Part shown: piece by piece, positions 23,901 to 34,723 of the stretch
Layout of the letters: every line of letters starts with the position of its first letter
Numbering within the stretch: position 1 is the stretch's first letter
Assembly: GCA_026182355.1 (NCBI GenBank)
Contig: JAPFBL010000003.1
Location: forward strand, 2,939,001 to 3,003,000
Length of the DNA: 64,000 bases
From: Hermatobates lingyangjiaoensis
Taxonomy: Eukaryota > Arthropoda > Insecta > Hemiptera > Hermatobatidae
Direction: 5' to 3'
Program-made: the position numbers and the translations under genes
Notes under the pieces: model-generated
Databases searched by the model: none
Told to the model about the DNA's origin: nothing
Seen by the model: only the letters and a program-made list of their open reading frames with translations

Positions 23901-26574
23901 TCAAAGGCAGTTCAAAGTAAAGGGAATAGCTAGCTGGAAGCAGGAAGGTACAAAATCAATGTTAAAAACTGACCTGTAGAAATAAATGTGAATAAGAATA
24001 GAGATGACTAACGATAAGAATGCAAACAAAGTATGAAGATATAAAACGAAAAAAAGACAAAACAGTAACTGGTGTTAACAAGATGACGAATTGGTTTTGT
24101 TTTCTGTGTTTCTACTACACTTTATATGCTACATATGTTCATTACAACATGTCAGTTTTAATAAAAAAAATCGTGGTATTTTTAATCATTTAATATAATT
24201 TTTTTGTTTATTACCAGAAGTAGAGCATGTTGGAATTGATGCAGCTGCCAACGATCGCAAATCGAACCAGAGACGGCTTGTCCAAGGGGTCTGGAGGTAC
24301 TTTCTTGCTCTGAAAGTCACAACAAGTCTTGTAATGACAGAAAACTTATTCAAGTACTTCATTTCAAACAATAAAGTTTGATATATTTTATTTTTTTTTT
24401 ATAAAATTTCATCCTCCTTTTATAAATTACTTAGTTTATATTAACGACTTATAAAGAATAAAGCATGTTACTTGATAGATATTTTCCCCGCTCGAAAATA
24501 TTCAAACTGTTGCTACAGTTTTATCGTGCTTGTTATGAGTTTATAGAAAGGTTGAACTCAAACAAATATGATAATTAAATTGATTACTAATGAATCTGAT
24601 CATACGATTACTCACAGTTATAAGTTTATAATATAAATTTGATATGATGTATAATTACAGTACATGTGCATTTTCTGGACCAATATATTTAAACTATTAT
24701 CGTTAATGTTTAGATTTTTACGGATGTCCCTGAATATACTTCTCTTGAAGTCTACTTGCTGTGGATAGATGGAAGAGAGTCTATTAAAATATCCCAGAAG
24801 ACATTTGACAGCTATAAATGTTTTAGAGAGGGAGAAAAGTTTGTATTCAGGTAAATTTACAACATAGGAAAGGTGCATCATTATTACTTACGCCAAAGTG
24901 GGTGCTAATTGAAAAACACAGTTCAAATAATTCTACAAACTTTAAAATTAGTTGGTTGTTGTCTTAAAATGAATATTACACTATAAAATTGTCGTGATCT
25001 TAGAATATTGGAAGAAAAAATATTACAGTACGAATGACAATTATGAAGTTTCTCAACAGAAACTTGTCATAATTTTTCAGAACAGGGAAAGCAGTCACAA
25101 ATCACATGTGGCTCATTTAATAAATTTATCTCGTTTCTTATCCTAACTAAATGTATATGCATATATATGTATATTTCAAATTTATTGAAAGATGAAACTT
25201 GATTTATATGGTAAACATATATTTGTGGACTTGGTGTTTGTATGAAACTATCTAAGTATAGTCATGGTGAAAAGTAACAAGTCTTGAAAATCATATATTT
25301 ATAAAAAAAAATTAGAATTTATAACTCATGAAATTTTGTTTGTATCACATATTCAAACAAAATGATTTAACATACACGTGACAATTTTAAGTATGTTAAA
25401 TACGATAATATATGTTAAATATGATATGTATGTAAATATGATATTTGCATAAATATCATTATGTAATGAATACATTGACTTTTAAATAATTCCAATAAAA
25501 ATAACTTTTATTTTAAACATAGAATAGTTTCCTGAAAGTTACGATTAACTGCAGGTGGTGACTTTCCTTGGTACAAATGGATTACCAACAAGTTTGAAAT
25601 GAAATTTTCTTATCACGACTGCACGATAGCCATATTTAATTCTTTCCATAACTAAATTGATTCTCAACGAGTTAGATAATATGTTTATTTATAGTAAAAT
25701 CAAGTGGACGGTACTCGAGATTTTTTTATATTACGTAATCATGTTTCAGTGACATTACGTAAGCAATTTTTTTTAAGCAACGCATTTCAAACACATAGGC
25801 TTATTTCTTCGATAACATCTTAGAAGAAAATAGAGGAACTCGACCTCTACAGTGTTCGAAACCTGTTTCTTTTATTAACAAAAAAAATTAACCTGGAGAC
25901 ATTTCTTTACATTTATATTCAAAACATTTCCAGCCTATAAAAGTATTATTATGTGACAGTGGCTCTTCTTAATAGATTAACACGAAATATTACCTGCATC
26001 AACCGTTATCTAGTACATTCAGTCTGTAAATTGAAAGGTAGAGTCTGAAACCGACAAAATACGCTGGAAACTTACGAGGTAAGGCAGAACTTAATAGTTA
26101 TGATTTTACTTTTGTTATGATTTTGACATCTGTCGAAGTAAAAGCGCTCACTTATTTTGTTTAAAGGGTTATATAATCTCTACATAGAAGTAATCAGTAC
26201 ATTCATGAAGAAGGCATGCTCAAAACCAATCGAATGACAAGTAACGTGAATGAGTTATGAGAGTCAATTATTCGAATAATATATTTAACATTATTACTAT
26301 CATTCTAATAATGGACATGAGAGCCCCGTCTTTCTAACATTCTTAAACTTGATGTCCAAGTCACCGCACTTGGCCTGTCGTTTGTCATATCACCATTGAT
26401 TATTTTTTTTAACAAAATGAAGTGTGAATTTGGAAATAACTGGTGGCTACTGACTAGTTTCCTTGTGATGATCTGTTGGGAGAGTTCTGCGGTGACGCAC
26501 ATGGAGCCGAAAACCAAAGAGTTGGCTAAAACAGGATAGGTCTTGAAGACCTTCCTGATGCGTGACATCAGCAT
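17691..26574 (-). CDS. Mpv17/PMP22-family membrane protein, complete (189 residues)
   Basis: Four coding exons on the minus strand join in phase: 26574-26455 (ATG start, ends phase 0), 24309-24215 (phase 2), 22171-22059 (phase 1; alternative version 22023-21911) and 17932-17691 (stop TGA at 17693-17691). The product is 189 residues, close to the usual 170-200 for the family. Family marks in order: an N-terminal helix with KTYPVLANSLVFGSM and ELSQQI (residues 11-36), LVRFAIVGS, then YKWLD at the start of exon 3, KKLLLDQ with TPVLL, and the C-terminal signature WLPAQAINFLVIPP followed by RVVYVGSCSFIWVNILCW. These proteins are four-helix membrane proteins of the mitochondrial inner membrane or peroxisome, linked to channel activity and mtDNA maintenance. 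Which paralogue (MPV17, MPV17L2 or PXMP2 type) I cannot decide. The ATG is the first in exon 2, two bases after the acceptor at 26577. Confidence 0.88.
17933..19544 (-). other. Part of last intron of the Mpv17-like gene
   Basis: AT-rich intron sequence between exon 4 and the hAT relic. Nothing coding or repetitive could be supported. Confidence 0.5.
19545..20880 (-). pseudogene. hAT-superfamily transposase relic (GTF2I-repeat/ZBED-associated type)
   Basis: Three overlapping minus-strand frames give the C-terminal half of a hAT transposase. From 20865: SVMKTVVEIINFLVS, then (after an 80-bp foreign insert) LQEIECEYGDLLLYSNVCWL and SRGQVL, a frameshift near 20398, then GETVLDIFSHWKSF and the hAT dimerisation end FGSTYSCEQIFSHMRAV at 19848. 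The order and the WLSRGQVL and STYSCEQIFSHM motifs are typical of the hAT copies related to vertebrate GTF2IRD2 and SCAND3-like proteins. The left terminus CAGGAGTCGGCAACCTTTT (19545 on) looks like a hAT inverted repeat. I did not find the opposite end, so the element is truncated and inactive. It lies in the last intron of the Mpv17-like gene. Confidence 0.78.
20665..20744 (-). other. Exact 80-bp copy of Mpv17-like exon 3a inside the hAT relic
   Basis: By eye, 20665-20744 is identical base for base to 22112-22191: 60 bp of exon 3a, its acceptor CAG and about 20 bp of upstream intron. It interrupts the hAT reading frame between FLVSQLYLNI and the LQEIECEYG segment. The copy lacks the exon's 3' end and donor site, so it should not act as an exon on its own. 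Perfect identity implies a recent event or an assembly artefact. Confidence 0.85.
21911..22023 (-). CDS. Mpv17-like gene, alternative exon 3b
   Basis: A second version of exon 3: acceptor TGTGTCCAG, 113 bp, donor ATTA|GTAAGT. It completes the same Trp codon and reads FKWLDRTIPASTSYAL, then AKKLALHQLVFTPPLLAAFF. It aligns without gaps to exon 3a (YKWLDANFSG..., KKLLLDQFLLTPVLL). Entry phase 2 and exit phase 1 are identical in the two, so either gives a 189-residue protein. Only 35 bp separate it from exon 3a. Confidence 0.82.
22059..22171 (-). CDS. Mpv17-like gene, exon 3a
   Basis: Acceptor TTGTCCAG, 113 bp, donor ACAA|GTGAGT. Reads YKWLDANFSGTAGKT, then VVKKLLLDQFLLTPVLLTVF. First (upstream) of the two exon 3 versions. 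Its first 80-odd bases including part of the upstream intron are copied exactly at 20665-20744. Confidence 0.85.
22192..24214 (-). other. Intron 2 (coding) of the Mpv17-like gene
   Basis: AT-rich intron. One stretch on the minus strand at 22565-22440 is open and reads RRVKLNGVQEQFMAMDE, then LRKLLSMPFSIEVF, after a possible acceptor CTTACAG. It resembles no family I know and has no convincing donor. A longer pair of minus frames at 23646-23107 is also unassigned. Confidence 0.35.
24215..24309 (-). CDS. Mpv17-like gene, exon 2 (coding)
   Basis: Acceptor GACTTTCAG, 95 bp, donor TTCTG|GTAATA. Reads SKKVPPDPLDKPSLVRFAIV, then GSCINSNMLYF, and ends two bases into a Trp codon that exon 3a or 3b completes. 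The longest overlapping open frame here (24371-24186) is out of frame with the gene. Confidence 0.82.
24310..26454 (-). other. Intron 1 (coding) of the Mpv17-like gene
   Basis: AT-rich, no supported feature. An unassigned minus-strand frame at 24881-24618 (IFRDIRKNLNINDNSLNILV) lacks family marks. Just after exon 1, the frame simply runs on into the intron as far as 26305; I do not count that as coding. Confidence 0.45.
26455..26574 (-). CDS. Mpv17-like gene, first coding exon
   Basis: Acceptor TTTGTGCAG, two bases, then ATG. 40 codons: MLMSRIRKVFKTYPVLANSL, then VFGSMCVTAELSQQIITRKL. The donor is CTA|GTCAGT. The KTYP(V)LANS...G...AELSQQ pattern is the family's N-terminal helix (compare the general pattern of a basic start, HP/YP, then a Gly-rich helix and D/E-x2-x-Q-Q). 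A second ATG two codons in (Met3) could also be used. Confidence 0.82.
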
Positions 26575-27959
26575 CCCTGCACAAACACAGTCACCATTTT
26601 AGTATTGTCAACAACAAAAAACATTAGAGTTGCATGGTTTTTTTATTAGTTATATCAACAAACACTACATAGTATATAGATATTAATTACATCAGATCAA
26701 ACATAAACAAAAGTGAGCTGCTTAGAATAAATAACTTTAACACTGATGAACTAAGCAGAAAGCATCTAATGGTGGCCATGTATGAAAACAGTTAACCGAA
26801 CAGCAAAAACGACTTCATGGTGGTGTATAAAAGATTATTAATAATATATATATTAGTAATGTATGTGTGTATCAGCCTTATTCTATGACTTCAAATATTC
26901 ATACATTTTGGTTGAATCTTCTTTAAAACTTGTAGTTGGTAATTGTTTTTGAATGCCACCTCAAACGGAGATTGGAGCCAATTTCAACAGTGTCGTCATT
27001 TCAATTCTGAAACTACATACCACCACCACAAAAATTACTTAACTCCACAAACATTATACAATTCATCATTCAATTTTCAGTTTATTATTATTACAAATGT
27101 TGAAGTATAGAAAATAGTTATTGTCAGTTACTGTATGTGTTTATTTCTCTGAAATTTAGTCAATTGTGTTTAAAACTGCTACCTTTTGATATTATTAATA
27201 AATATTCATTAAGGTATGCGATGACTGAACTGCAGATGTACCTCAAATGTAAGAAATATTTCTTACATATGAAATGTAAGAGTTCAATTATTTTATTAAA
27301 TACAAAAATTCTGAACTCTCAAATGTGTTTTTAAAACCACTTTAGAAAGCTTCTATTATTATCGAAAGTAAAAATATTTGTATTATCCCAATATTATGTT
27401 GTCTCTGTTTGCAACTAATTGAAAATATTAAATAACGGTAAGTACTAATTACAAAGTACTATAAAAGGCTAATACAACTTACATATGCAGCTTATACATT
27501 TATAGTAGCGGTACTGCCTGTTGTTTCAAGGGCTTCTATCATTTCTATTTCCTTGTAAAGAAACGATTCACCTCAAACTTGCTAACAAAAAAGACATGGT
27601 TCTAAACATTATTACAATAACATCTGAAATAAGTAAATATGTCAGATATTTAGAAACAGGTAGATGAAACAGTATATCCAACCTAGCGAATTTAATTTAG
27701 TAATGTACTCCAAAATGAACCATTGGTTGAGAGTCAACGTAGTGACGACTAAGAAGCAGTTAGTCTGATGGATAGTTCTATGCGGGTCTTCTTCTTTTTA
27801 CTTATGAAAGCACTTGCATTCATTGAAAGATTTACTTTCAAAGAACATAACAATAAATAAAAAATATGATTCAATATTGTAATCGTGGATTTATCAAATA
27901 ACGAGTAACGTGTCGAATTAGAGTTGTTATAGAAAAAACTATCACATTTGAAGTAATGG

Positions 27960-28677
27960 AGTGATTATGCGCCTCTAATAGCCTCTAGTGACTTTTGGCC
28001 TTCGCGAAGTTACCCTGTTAAACTGCTATATGCAGGGACAAAAGAAAAAGGAAGAAAAGGTGACCCGGAGCTGGGCCTGACCACCTTCCAACTTCCCAAA
28101 TCCTCTCTCGGTTACTGTATTACGAACGGAGCCTGGGTATCAGGCGACCTTCTTGAGTAAATAGCCTTACTCCGGTATGCGGTGTTTTACTGGAGCGGAC
28201 AAAAAAACACCTACAAAGCTTCAGGGATTTTCTCCCTGTATAGTACTAAGGAGAAAGAAGTCCGGAGACCATCATCCCGAAGCGCAGAGGGCCCAAAAGA
28301 GCTAACTAGTGGGAACCAACCTCCCACAAGTGCACCTAAGGACCCGAAGAAGGAGAAAGGAAGTCACTTTATCCCGAAACGCAGGGAGTCTGAATGAGCA
28401 TTATCAATGATGGTTTTGTGCAGATTTTGCAAAGAAGAGGAAGAAACACCGTTGCACTTGCTGGCTGACTGTAATGCAACTTTGCTGCACAGAGGTAGGT
28501 GCTTCGGGACACTCAACAAAACCATAGAAGAACTTTTACCGTTGGACCCAGCAAAAGTGCTGAGCTTCTTGGAGGCGTTCAAGCTATTCGAAGTACGGGG
28601 TGCTTTAGTACAGAAGGGGGGAAGTACAATAGTTTCTAAGACGTAGTGCTATAGTCAACCTCAAACAATAATAATAA
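27960..28677 (+). pseudogene. Internally deleted LINE copy with RNase H-type C-terminal end
   Basis: At 28407-28646 the plus strand reads VLCRFCKEEEETPLHLLADC, then LDPAKVLSFLEAFKLFE, the Cys-knuckle end of a non-LTR retrotransposon ORF. Just upstream, in another frame, HLRTRRRRKEVTLSRNAG continues the same protein, so there is a frameshift near 28400. The tail ends (AAT)n at 28665-28676. The sequence at 27960-28320 (CTTTTGGCCTTCGCGAAG, GGTGACCCGGAGCTGGGCCT) is non-coding and GC-richer. I take it as the element's 5' UTR joined to its 3' end by deletion, or as a SINE head; both are inference. Confidence 0.55.
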
Positions 28678-28740
28678 ATCACATTTGGACAAAAGGAATC
28701 AGGTGTGGTCTCAAGATCTCAAGACCACCAAGATCACAAG

Positions 28741-28880
28741 GCCAGTCGTTGTCTGCCTGCGGAGCGACTACCTTCCTGATGACGAGGGCATCCAAATATA
28801 ATAGTGAGTTTCTGTTTCATTTCTGAGTGTTCTTTGTGTCAATATAGTTTATTTAGTTCGTGGAATCGTTTCATTTAATT

Positions 28881-28882
<2 letters not shown>
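28741..28882 (+). mobile_element. 3' tail of a Penelope-like element (family B, second copy)
   Basis: GCCAGTCGTTGTC, GCGGAGCGACT and CTGATGACGAGGGCATCC, then AAATATAATAGTGAGTTT, closely match the 3' tail of the coding Penelope-like element at 58890-59014 (GTCAGTCGTTATC, CTGAAGACGAGGACATCG, AAATATAGTAGTGAGTT). Both are followed by a (TA)n run. It sits directly after the LINE relic. Confidence 0.65.

Positions 28883-28917
<35 letters not shown>
28883..28917. repeat. (TA)n microsatellite
   Basis: An uninterrupted TA run abutting the Penelope-like tail at 28741-28882. Confidence 0.9.
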
Positions 28918-28919
<2 letters not shown>

Positions 28920-28921
<2 letters not shown>

Positions 28922-30494
28922 GTGCGATAAATGGTAAATTAGGCTATTTTGTACTAGTATCTAATAGAAAAATATAGCATCAGAAGTATGTGATTTAGAC
29001 CCAGATAAACAATACATGGAGAGATACATATTATTCAGTATAAAATAAATCTAATGAAGGTGTAAAAATCAACGATAAATGAACTAGGTTTATCACGTTC
29101 ATGCTCCCAAGCCACAATGTATTATACTATAAGTGATTACTTCTTCACTTTTAAAGAAGTGTCCAGAAGAAGTTATAATATCTGTATTTCATATTGTAAT
29201 AACAAAAGATATTACTGTCATCAATTATCAAATTATCAAATAAATGTACTGTTAAACAATTTAACAGTATTGTGCCTACTACTAACACTGTACGATTGGA
29301 GGGTAGTAACCATGAGACAGCTAATCTCCTTTAGTTTTTAGTTGTCAATATTCCAATAACTTCATTCCGTATGATAGATCAACTAGCGCTGAAGAAGGAA
29401 ACTGACTTCCTTATTAACAGTAATGACTGACCTATCACACGACAGGATAATGTATTCCCCCATAAAAGTTACTACAACATAGTAACTAAAACTATGTTCT
29501 CACGTCAGTATAGTTCACTTGTGTATAGCAGATAATGTAACAATAATTGAAACGTTATGTGTAAAAATATAATATCCAATACAAGCGAAATATTATTCAT
29601 AATACGTATTCACTTTTCTAAAAATGTTTGACTTGAATTAGATTTGAAATTGAAGTTTATTCCTTTATAGATTGTAGCATTTTTTGTTCATAATAATATT
29701 CATGCTTTTGATTTGTAAAAACATAAGGAAAAACTCTTATCATCCAATTATTTTACCAACATTTTAAAAAATAATGAATATTTGATTTAGTACACTAAAA
29801 AGAAAAAAAATATAATATATTTGAAAATCACATAGTGTATTTCAATATAGGTAAGTGTAAAATTATAGGAAGTAAATTGTAGGAAGAAATGGAATTTCTA
29901 AGGGACGTTAAAACCCACTTCCGATATTTCCATGGCGTGATGACACTTGTGAAAACGACATTGTTAGGGACCGTTACAGGCCACAACATTGGACTTTTCA
30001 TGAAACATAATTTAAAATAAGTATACTGTCTGAAAAATAATTATAATGTTCGACTAATATTAAAAGTGTAGAAAGCTGTTTTTAGCACTAAATGCCAGTA
30101 AAGAGGCCTTCTCTTAAGCATGACTTTCTCATATAGACTTGAAATTTCGTACCGATTTTTAAGATTCCATAATAGGTTATTTTTTGATAATGTTAATCAA
30201 TCCAGTAAAATATAAGACAAAAAGGATCATCCATAGTTACTGCTACACCCGTTTTCTATTCGTTATAGTAATAGTGAATAGAGTATTAATTAAAAGATCA
30301 ATTTCACCAAAATTAAAGTTGAAAATCACCACTAAAAATATATTACTATAATTTAGTTATATGTACAGTAGATATGTGAATTATCTTTCAATTATCAATT
30401 AGTAATGTTAAAATGATTGGCGGGGTGATAGCATATTACAGACATGTGGCTGATTGGCTCATAATGAATTCATTGTGTTCTGAAGTCTGTTTAC
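28920..30494 (-). other. Upstream intron of the Mpv17-like gene (if the 30.5-kb exon is real), no other gene seen
   Basis: AT-rich, with no repeat or frame that I can support. Confidence 0.35.
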
Positions 30495-30660
30495 CTGTGA
30501 GTGGGCGGCAGTGCGTGGCATGGGACACATGAGCGGTGCCGTGCAGACACTACTGACCCTATCAGCAGGCGGACATTACATAACCACTTGAGCCACTAAC
30601 TCGTCTTGGACCGCCGACCCTGAACTAACACTCCCTTGTCTCCCCACCATGTCCACGCGT
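30495..30660 (-). promoter_or_regulatory. Possible 5' UTR exon and GC-rich promoter of the Mpv17-like gene
   Basis: A GC-rich island in otherwise AT-rich DNA, on the minus strand ending in a strong donor CTCACAG|GTAAAC at 30495. It has stops in all three forward frames, including short upstream ORFs (one MVGRQGSVSSGS...). It therefore cannot extend the protein and fits a non-coding first exon spliced to the acceptor at 26577. The transcription start is not resolved and the outer edge (about 30660) is a guess. The assignment to this gene rests only on strand and position. Confidence 0.4.
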
Positions 30661-33600
30661 TTCCTACTTTACTTACCAAGCTCATTGTAAAAAAAAAAAA
30701 AAATTATCATTAGTATTTAAAATACAAAAGTCATGAGACATTACACTTAACATTGCTTTTAAAATCTTAGTAAGCCTGGAGTAGTCTGTATGACAAAAAA
30801 AATGAAAATATAAATGAAGATTATTTGGTAATCTGAGAAACAATGTTAACACATACACTATGTAAATTTAATTTATAGGAAAAGTTAGTATGATAATGAG
30901 AGTTAAAATGAACAAAAACAATCCCCTTGGTAGTTAAACAGAAAACTACATTTTATTCATTTCGGTCATTTCTTATCTTAAATCCTTTCAACTTAATTCC
31001 CACATTATTAAATCGATAACCTCAAATAACCATCATCCCTGCACTACGATGAAATGAATGATAACCCAAATAATATGATTGATTTGACTTGGTGGGGAAC
31101 AAAAGCAACAATTAATTCAGCTGGATTATATTATTTCATTATAAATATTCATATGAATATTATAATGATTTTTCATTGTCACAAATTATTATAGAAATTA
31201 TAAGGTTTAATTTGTAAATGTTCTTTAAAATGAACAGAAGTTTTTAAAATAGTCAAGAAAATTTCAAGTGTTAGGAATATTGTTTCAGCCTCTATAGTAT
31301 GAACCCAATGCACTAAGGAGCCAGGGTGGACCAGTGATAGAGTAACGAAGAAAGTTAATTTGAAGATTGGAATCTTAGTGATCACGTTAGCAATCATTTT
31401 GGTTATGATTGAATGAATTTGGACAGCTTGTGCGTGAGAGGACAACAGAATAGCTGAATGTAACAGCAGAGGGTCTGCAGTACTGAAATAAGGGAATACA
31501 TACTTAAAACGACTTCATTTAACTTCAATGAAGTAAATAATTTATTATTAACACAAAGGCAAATCGTGATAGTGTTCGCAGTACTAATGAAATCCCAACT
31601 TAAAGTACTCGTCTACTAAATGATCACCACAGCCGACAGCAGAGTAACTGACTGACTAGTGAAACCCCCAACTATAGTGCAATCTGCTCAAGTGGTTTAT
31701 TTCCTTCATGGTAGACTGCTTGCGCGGCAAAGACGCCGAGTGAATCAAGTCACCGACGATATATAAACAACATGCACTTTTACTTCACAGTCTTTCAATT
31801 CTTGAGCCAAAAGTTACAAAGTAAAAACGTCAATCAGTAATATTGAAATTTGCTTTGAATATTGCTAATATCCAAAAAAAAATTAAATAACTTTAATAAT
31901 ACAAAACCTGCAATAAACCGCGGAAAAGACAGAAATGTTAAAATCAGCATACCATGAAACGGATCATATTTTGATATCCTTGCAACAAATTTTCAACATT
32001 TCCGTGAGGATAGGTGAAAGTTCTTTGTATGTGTGTAAGTATGTGCTCTGTGTGTATGTGTAATGTCCGAATGCATGCTCGTGTTGGATTAATGTGCATA
32101 CACGAGAACTAATGATTCGGGTATAAGTACTAGTATACCCGATATAAGTACTAGTATAAGAACTAGTGCGAGTATAAGTGCGGGAGGAATGTACTTCAGT
32201 TTGGGTGTGGCATCTGCTCATCGCATTGAAGCAAGTGTTGTGTCTGAATTCACACGAATATGAGTACGCTGTGTGGGTGGCGTACTTATGTTTCAGCGTG
32301 GTGTATGAACAAGAGTACAAATAGCTACGAAAAGTGCGAATACATGTGTTAATTTTATGCATAGTCCTGTGCGTACATATACTAGTAAAAATGGTGTTCG
32401 TGTGCTGTATACGTGAGTCTAAAGTAGTGAGTACAGCTCACGATTATGAGTGCACATGTGCACTCTGAAGTCCATGTACATGAAAACGATTAAATGCGAT
32501 TGGTGCTTGTGCCTGTACGTGAGTGTGTGGGTGTGGGTTTGAACATTAAAACAAAGACTTCTCTTTTTGAACACTCTTCACTTAAAAGGCCCTGGTGGTG
32601 AATAAGTATTTATTGTCTCATCACACCTCATCCAACTCTTCCAAGTACCAAGGCTTTTTGGTTCTATCTTGTTTTACGAGAAGTGTAGTGCTGATTAGTA
32701 CTAAAGCGCTATCACTGACGCAGGCCAGTGAGGAACCATGTGTTGCCGCCATCTTTTAATTTGATTCTCTTTTTTCTTTCTTCTCTCGACCCGCTGGCAT
32801 GCTTTGCGGGGTTTTCATCATTGATCTGGCCATATCATGAATTGCAGTATGTTTGTATATATTGATCCATCAATAATGTATACTATTTTGGATAATGTGC
32901 GGACTTATGTAAAGTACATCTATTCTAAATATTGTATCGAATCATTTTAAACAGTTATAAGAGCCCCACAGTACTAATACGCGACGCATTATCCAGTGCC
33001 TGTGTGTGCGAGATACATCTCCGCACCTCTGTGTTCTGGGTCTCCTATGGAGAGGGGGGGGGGGGGAGGGGGGCAGCATCACATGATTCAACATGTACGC
33101 AATAAGGTGAGAGGCCCAGGTACACGATACGATGATAAAGGTTTCTAAGTGAACCATAGTCACAAAGTACCATCGCCCAGTTGACTGCACTAGGTGGAAT
33201 CATCAATTTCCAACCATTTCAACAGAAATAGTTAGACCAAAAGAATATATCTAATTCATAATTACAGTTCAAATTCATAATAAAAATCAAAGAAATTATG
33301 AATTATTTTGCCAAGAAGTTTGACATTTTGTTTTTCTTAAATTATTCAGATCACAACAAAGTTTTTAAATTTTTTCCCTTTAATCATAATATCCATATTA
33401 ACCTTATATCAGAACATAATTTGTTCAAACAAAGTTACCCAGATTATAAATCTTCATGAAAAAAAAGGCATGAACACAATAATGTTATAAGTTTATTTAA
33501 ACTTTATTTCAATATTGTTTAGTTGATATATGGCTCAATGTCAGGTAATTATAGTCACTTAATAAATAGCCCAATGGGTGGATGAATTCAATCAACCGAC

Positions 33601-34600
33601 ATGAACGCACACAAATTAAAGCACAAACAGCAGGTAATCCCATGCTCCGCATTTAATACCGATTAATTCAACCATCATTAATTCATTACCTATGGCAAGA
33701 CAGTGTCATAAGGGTTAAGAATTATTACCATTTTTATAAAAAATATTTCAAGTAATTACAACAGAAATTTAATCTCTACAAACAATAAGGAAACGCCGTT
33801 CATTCAAAGTAAGAAGCATTCGTATTCTTGGATCAGTATTATGACATGTTAAGCCAGCATCTTAATTAATCTAACCCTTATTCTGCTTTTATAATGATGC
33901 CAGAGAAAACAAGAATAAGTCTACTTATAGGACTGCTCGAAATGCGAAGGTGTTGTAGGGAAGTGTAATTTACATAGAAGGTTTCAACTTTATTCAACAA
34001 TTTGTACAGTAGTAGCATATAAAGATTTTTAATGTTCTAGACTTGGCTAAGTGTTATTAAATATAATTATTTTTAATAAAATACTGTTATATAATTTATT
34101 AATCACCTAAAAATTCGTTATGGACAGTTTGACAAAAAAAACATATTCAATCTCACACTTCACACAAGTAGAACAGTCTTGTGTTAAAACTTACATTTAG
34201 AATTAGGTATTATAATAATAAATTATATAATACATTAGAATTCATAAAATAATGTTCAAGAATTTTCAATTAATTACATAACATCCGACAACAAAGAATC
34301 GCATATATTTAATATATCTTCAGTGGATGAAAGATCACATCATGCACTTTCCCAAAACAAAAAATACTTACATTTAAAAATATATATTATTTAATTTACA
34401 CATTATACAACATAAGAAAACACTTGAAAGTGGTAACACATTGCAAAGGTCTTTAAAGAATCGATAGTTTGAAATTGAAGTAATGTTTTGCATAATAATA
34501 AATATTTAAAAACAGTAAGCATCACAGCCCATTATTATTTAAGTATAAGATACATGCATGGGGAGGAAACGATGCTGGGTAAAGGGTCCAGGTCAAAGAG
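30661..34600. other. Intergenic region between the Mpv17-like and Rab11-FIP genes
   Basis: It holds a degenerate GT/TACG-rich stretch at 32040-32560 that yields a biased minus frame, a G-homopolymer region at 33052-33073 and, at 31490-31179 on the minus strand, an unassigned open frame after a CTTATTTCAG acceptor-like site. No recognisable gene. The 34.0-34.6 kb end should include the 3' UTR of the Rab11-FIP gene. Confidence 0.45.
31179..31490 (-). other. Unassigned open frame with acceptor-like start
   Basis: After CTTATTTCAG at about 31490-31481 the minus strand is open for roughly 100 codons: ADPLLLHSAILLSSHAQAVQ, ... IPIFKLTFFVTLSLVHPGSL, ... ending YNFYNNL. It is hydrophobic and Thr/Leu-rich and could encode membrane segments, but no family motif is visible. 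It may be an old transposon piece or chance. Confidence 0.2.
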
Positions 34601-34723
34601 TCATGTGTTTCCTTTCACCTCCAATAGCTGGGGGTAATTTTCTACAATATTGAGCAGAATTCCATCTATGTAGGCCCTTAACTGAGCGTTTACTTCTTGC
34701 TGTTCCTTGAGAGCACCTCGAAC
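34601..34723 (-). CDS. nuf: Rab11-FIP last exon: Rab-binding domain and stop
   Basis: Acceptor TTTTCCTCCAG, phase 0, 40 codons and TGA (34603-34601). Contains the FIP Rab-binding helix: [27 protein letters not shown], then the Pro-containing turn [10 protein letters not shown], ending GNT. The longest frame at this place (34829-34593) is out of phase with the gene. Confidence 0.9.
   Translation of the reverse strand, partial: VRGALKEQQEVNAQLRAYIDGILLNIVENYPQLLEVKGNT

Noticed and set aside
31964..32362. 132-codon minus-strand open frame rich in Thr, Tyr, Ser and His
   Set aside because: It lies on a degenerate TACG/GTAT-rich stretch; the composition follows the repeat and no domain or splice context is present.
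33052..33073. G-rich run as a regulatory quadruplex
   Set aside because: A homopolymer-like slippage tract; no associated promoter or gene start could be seen.
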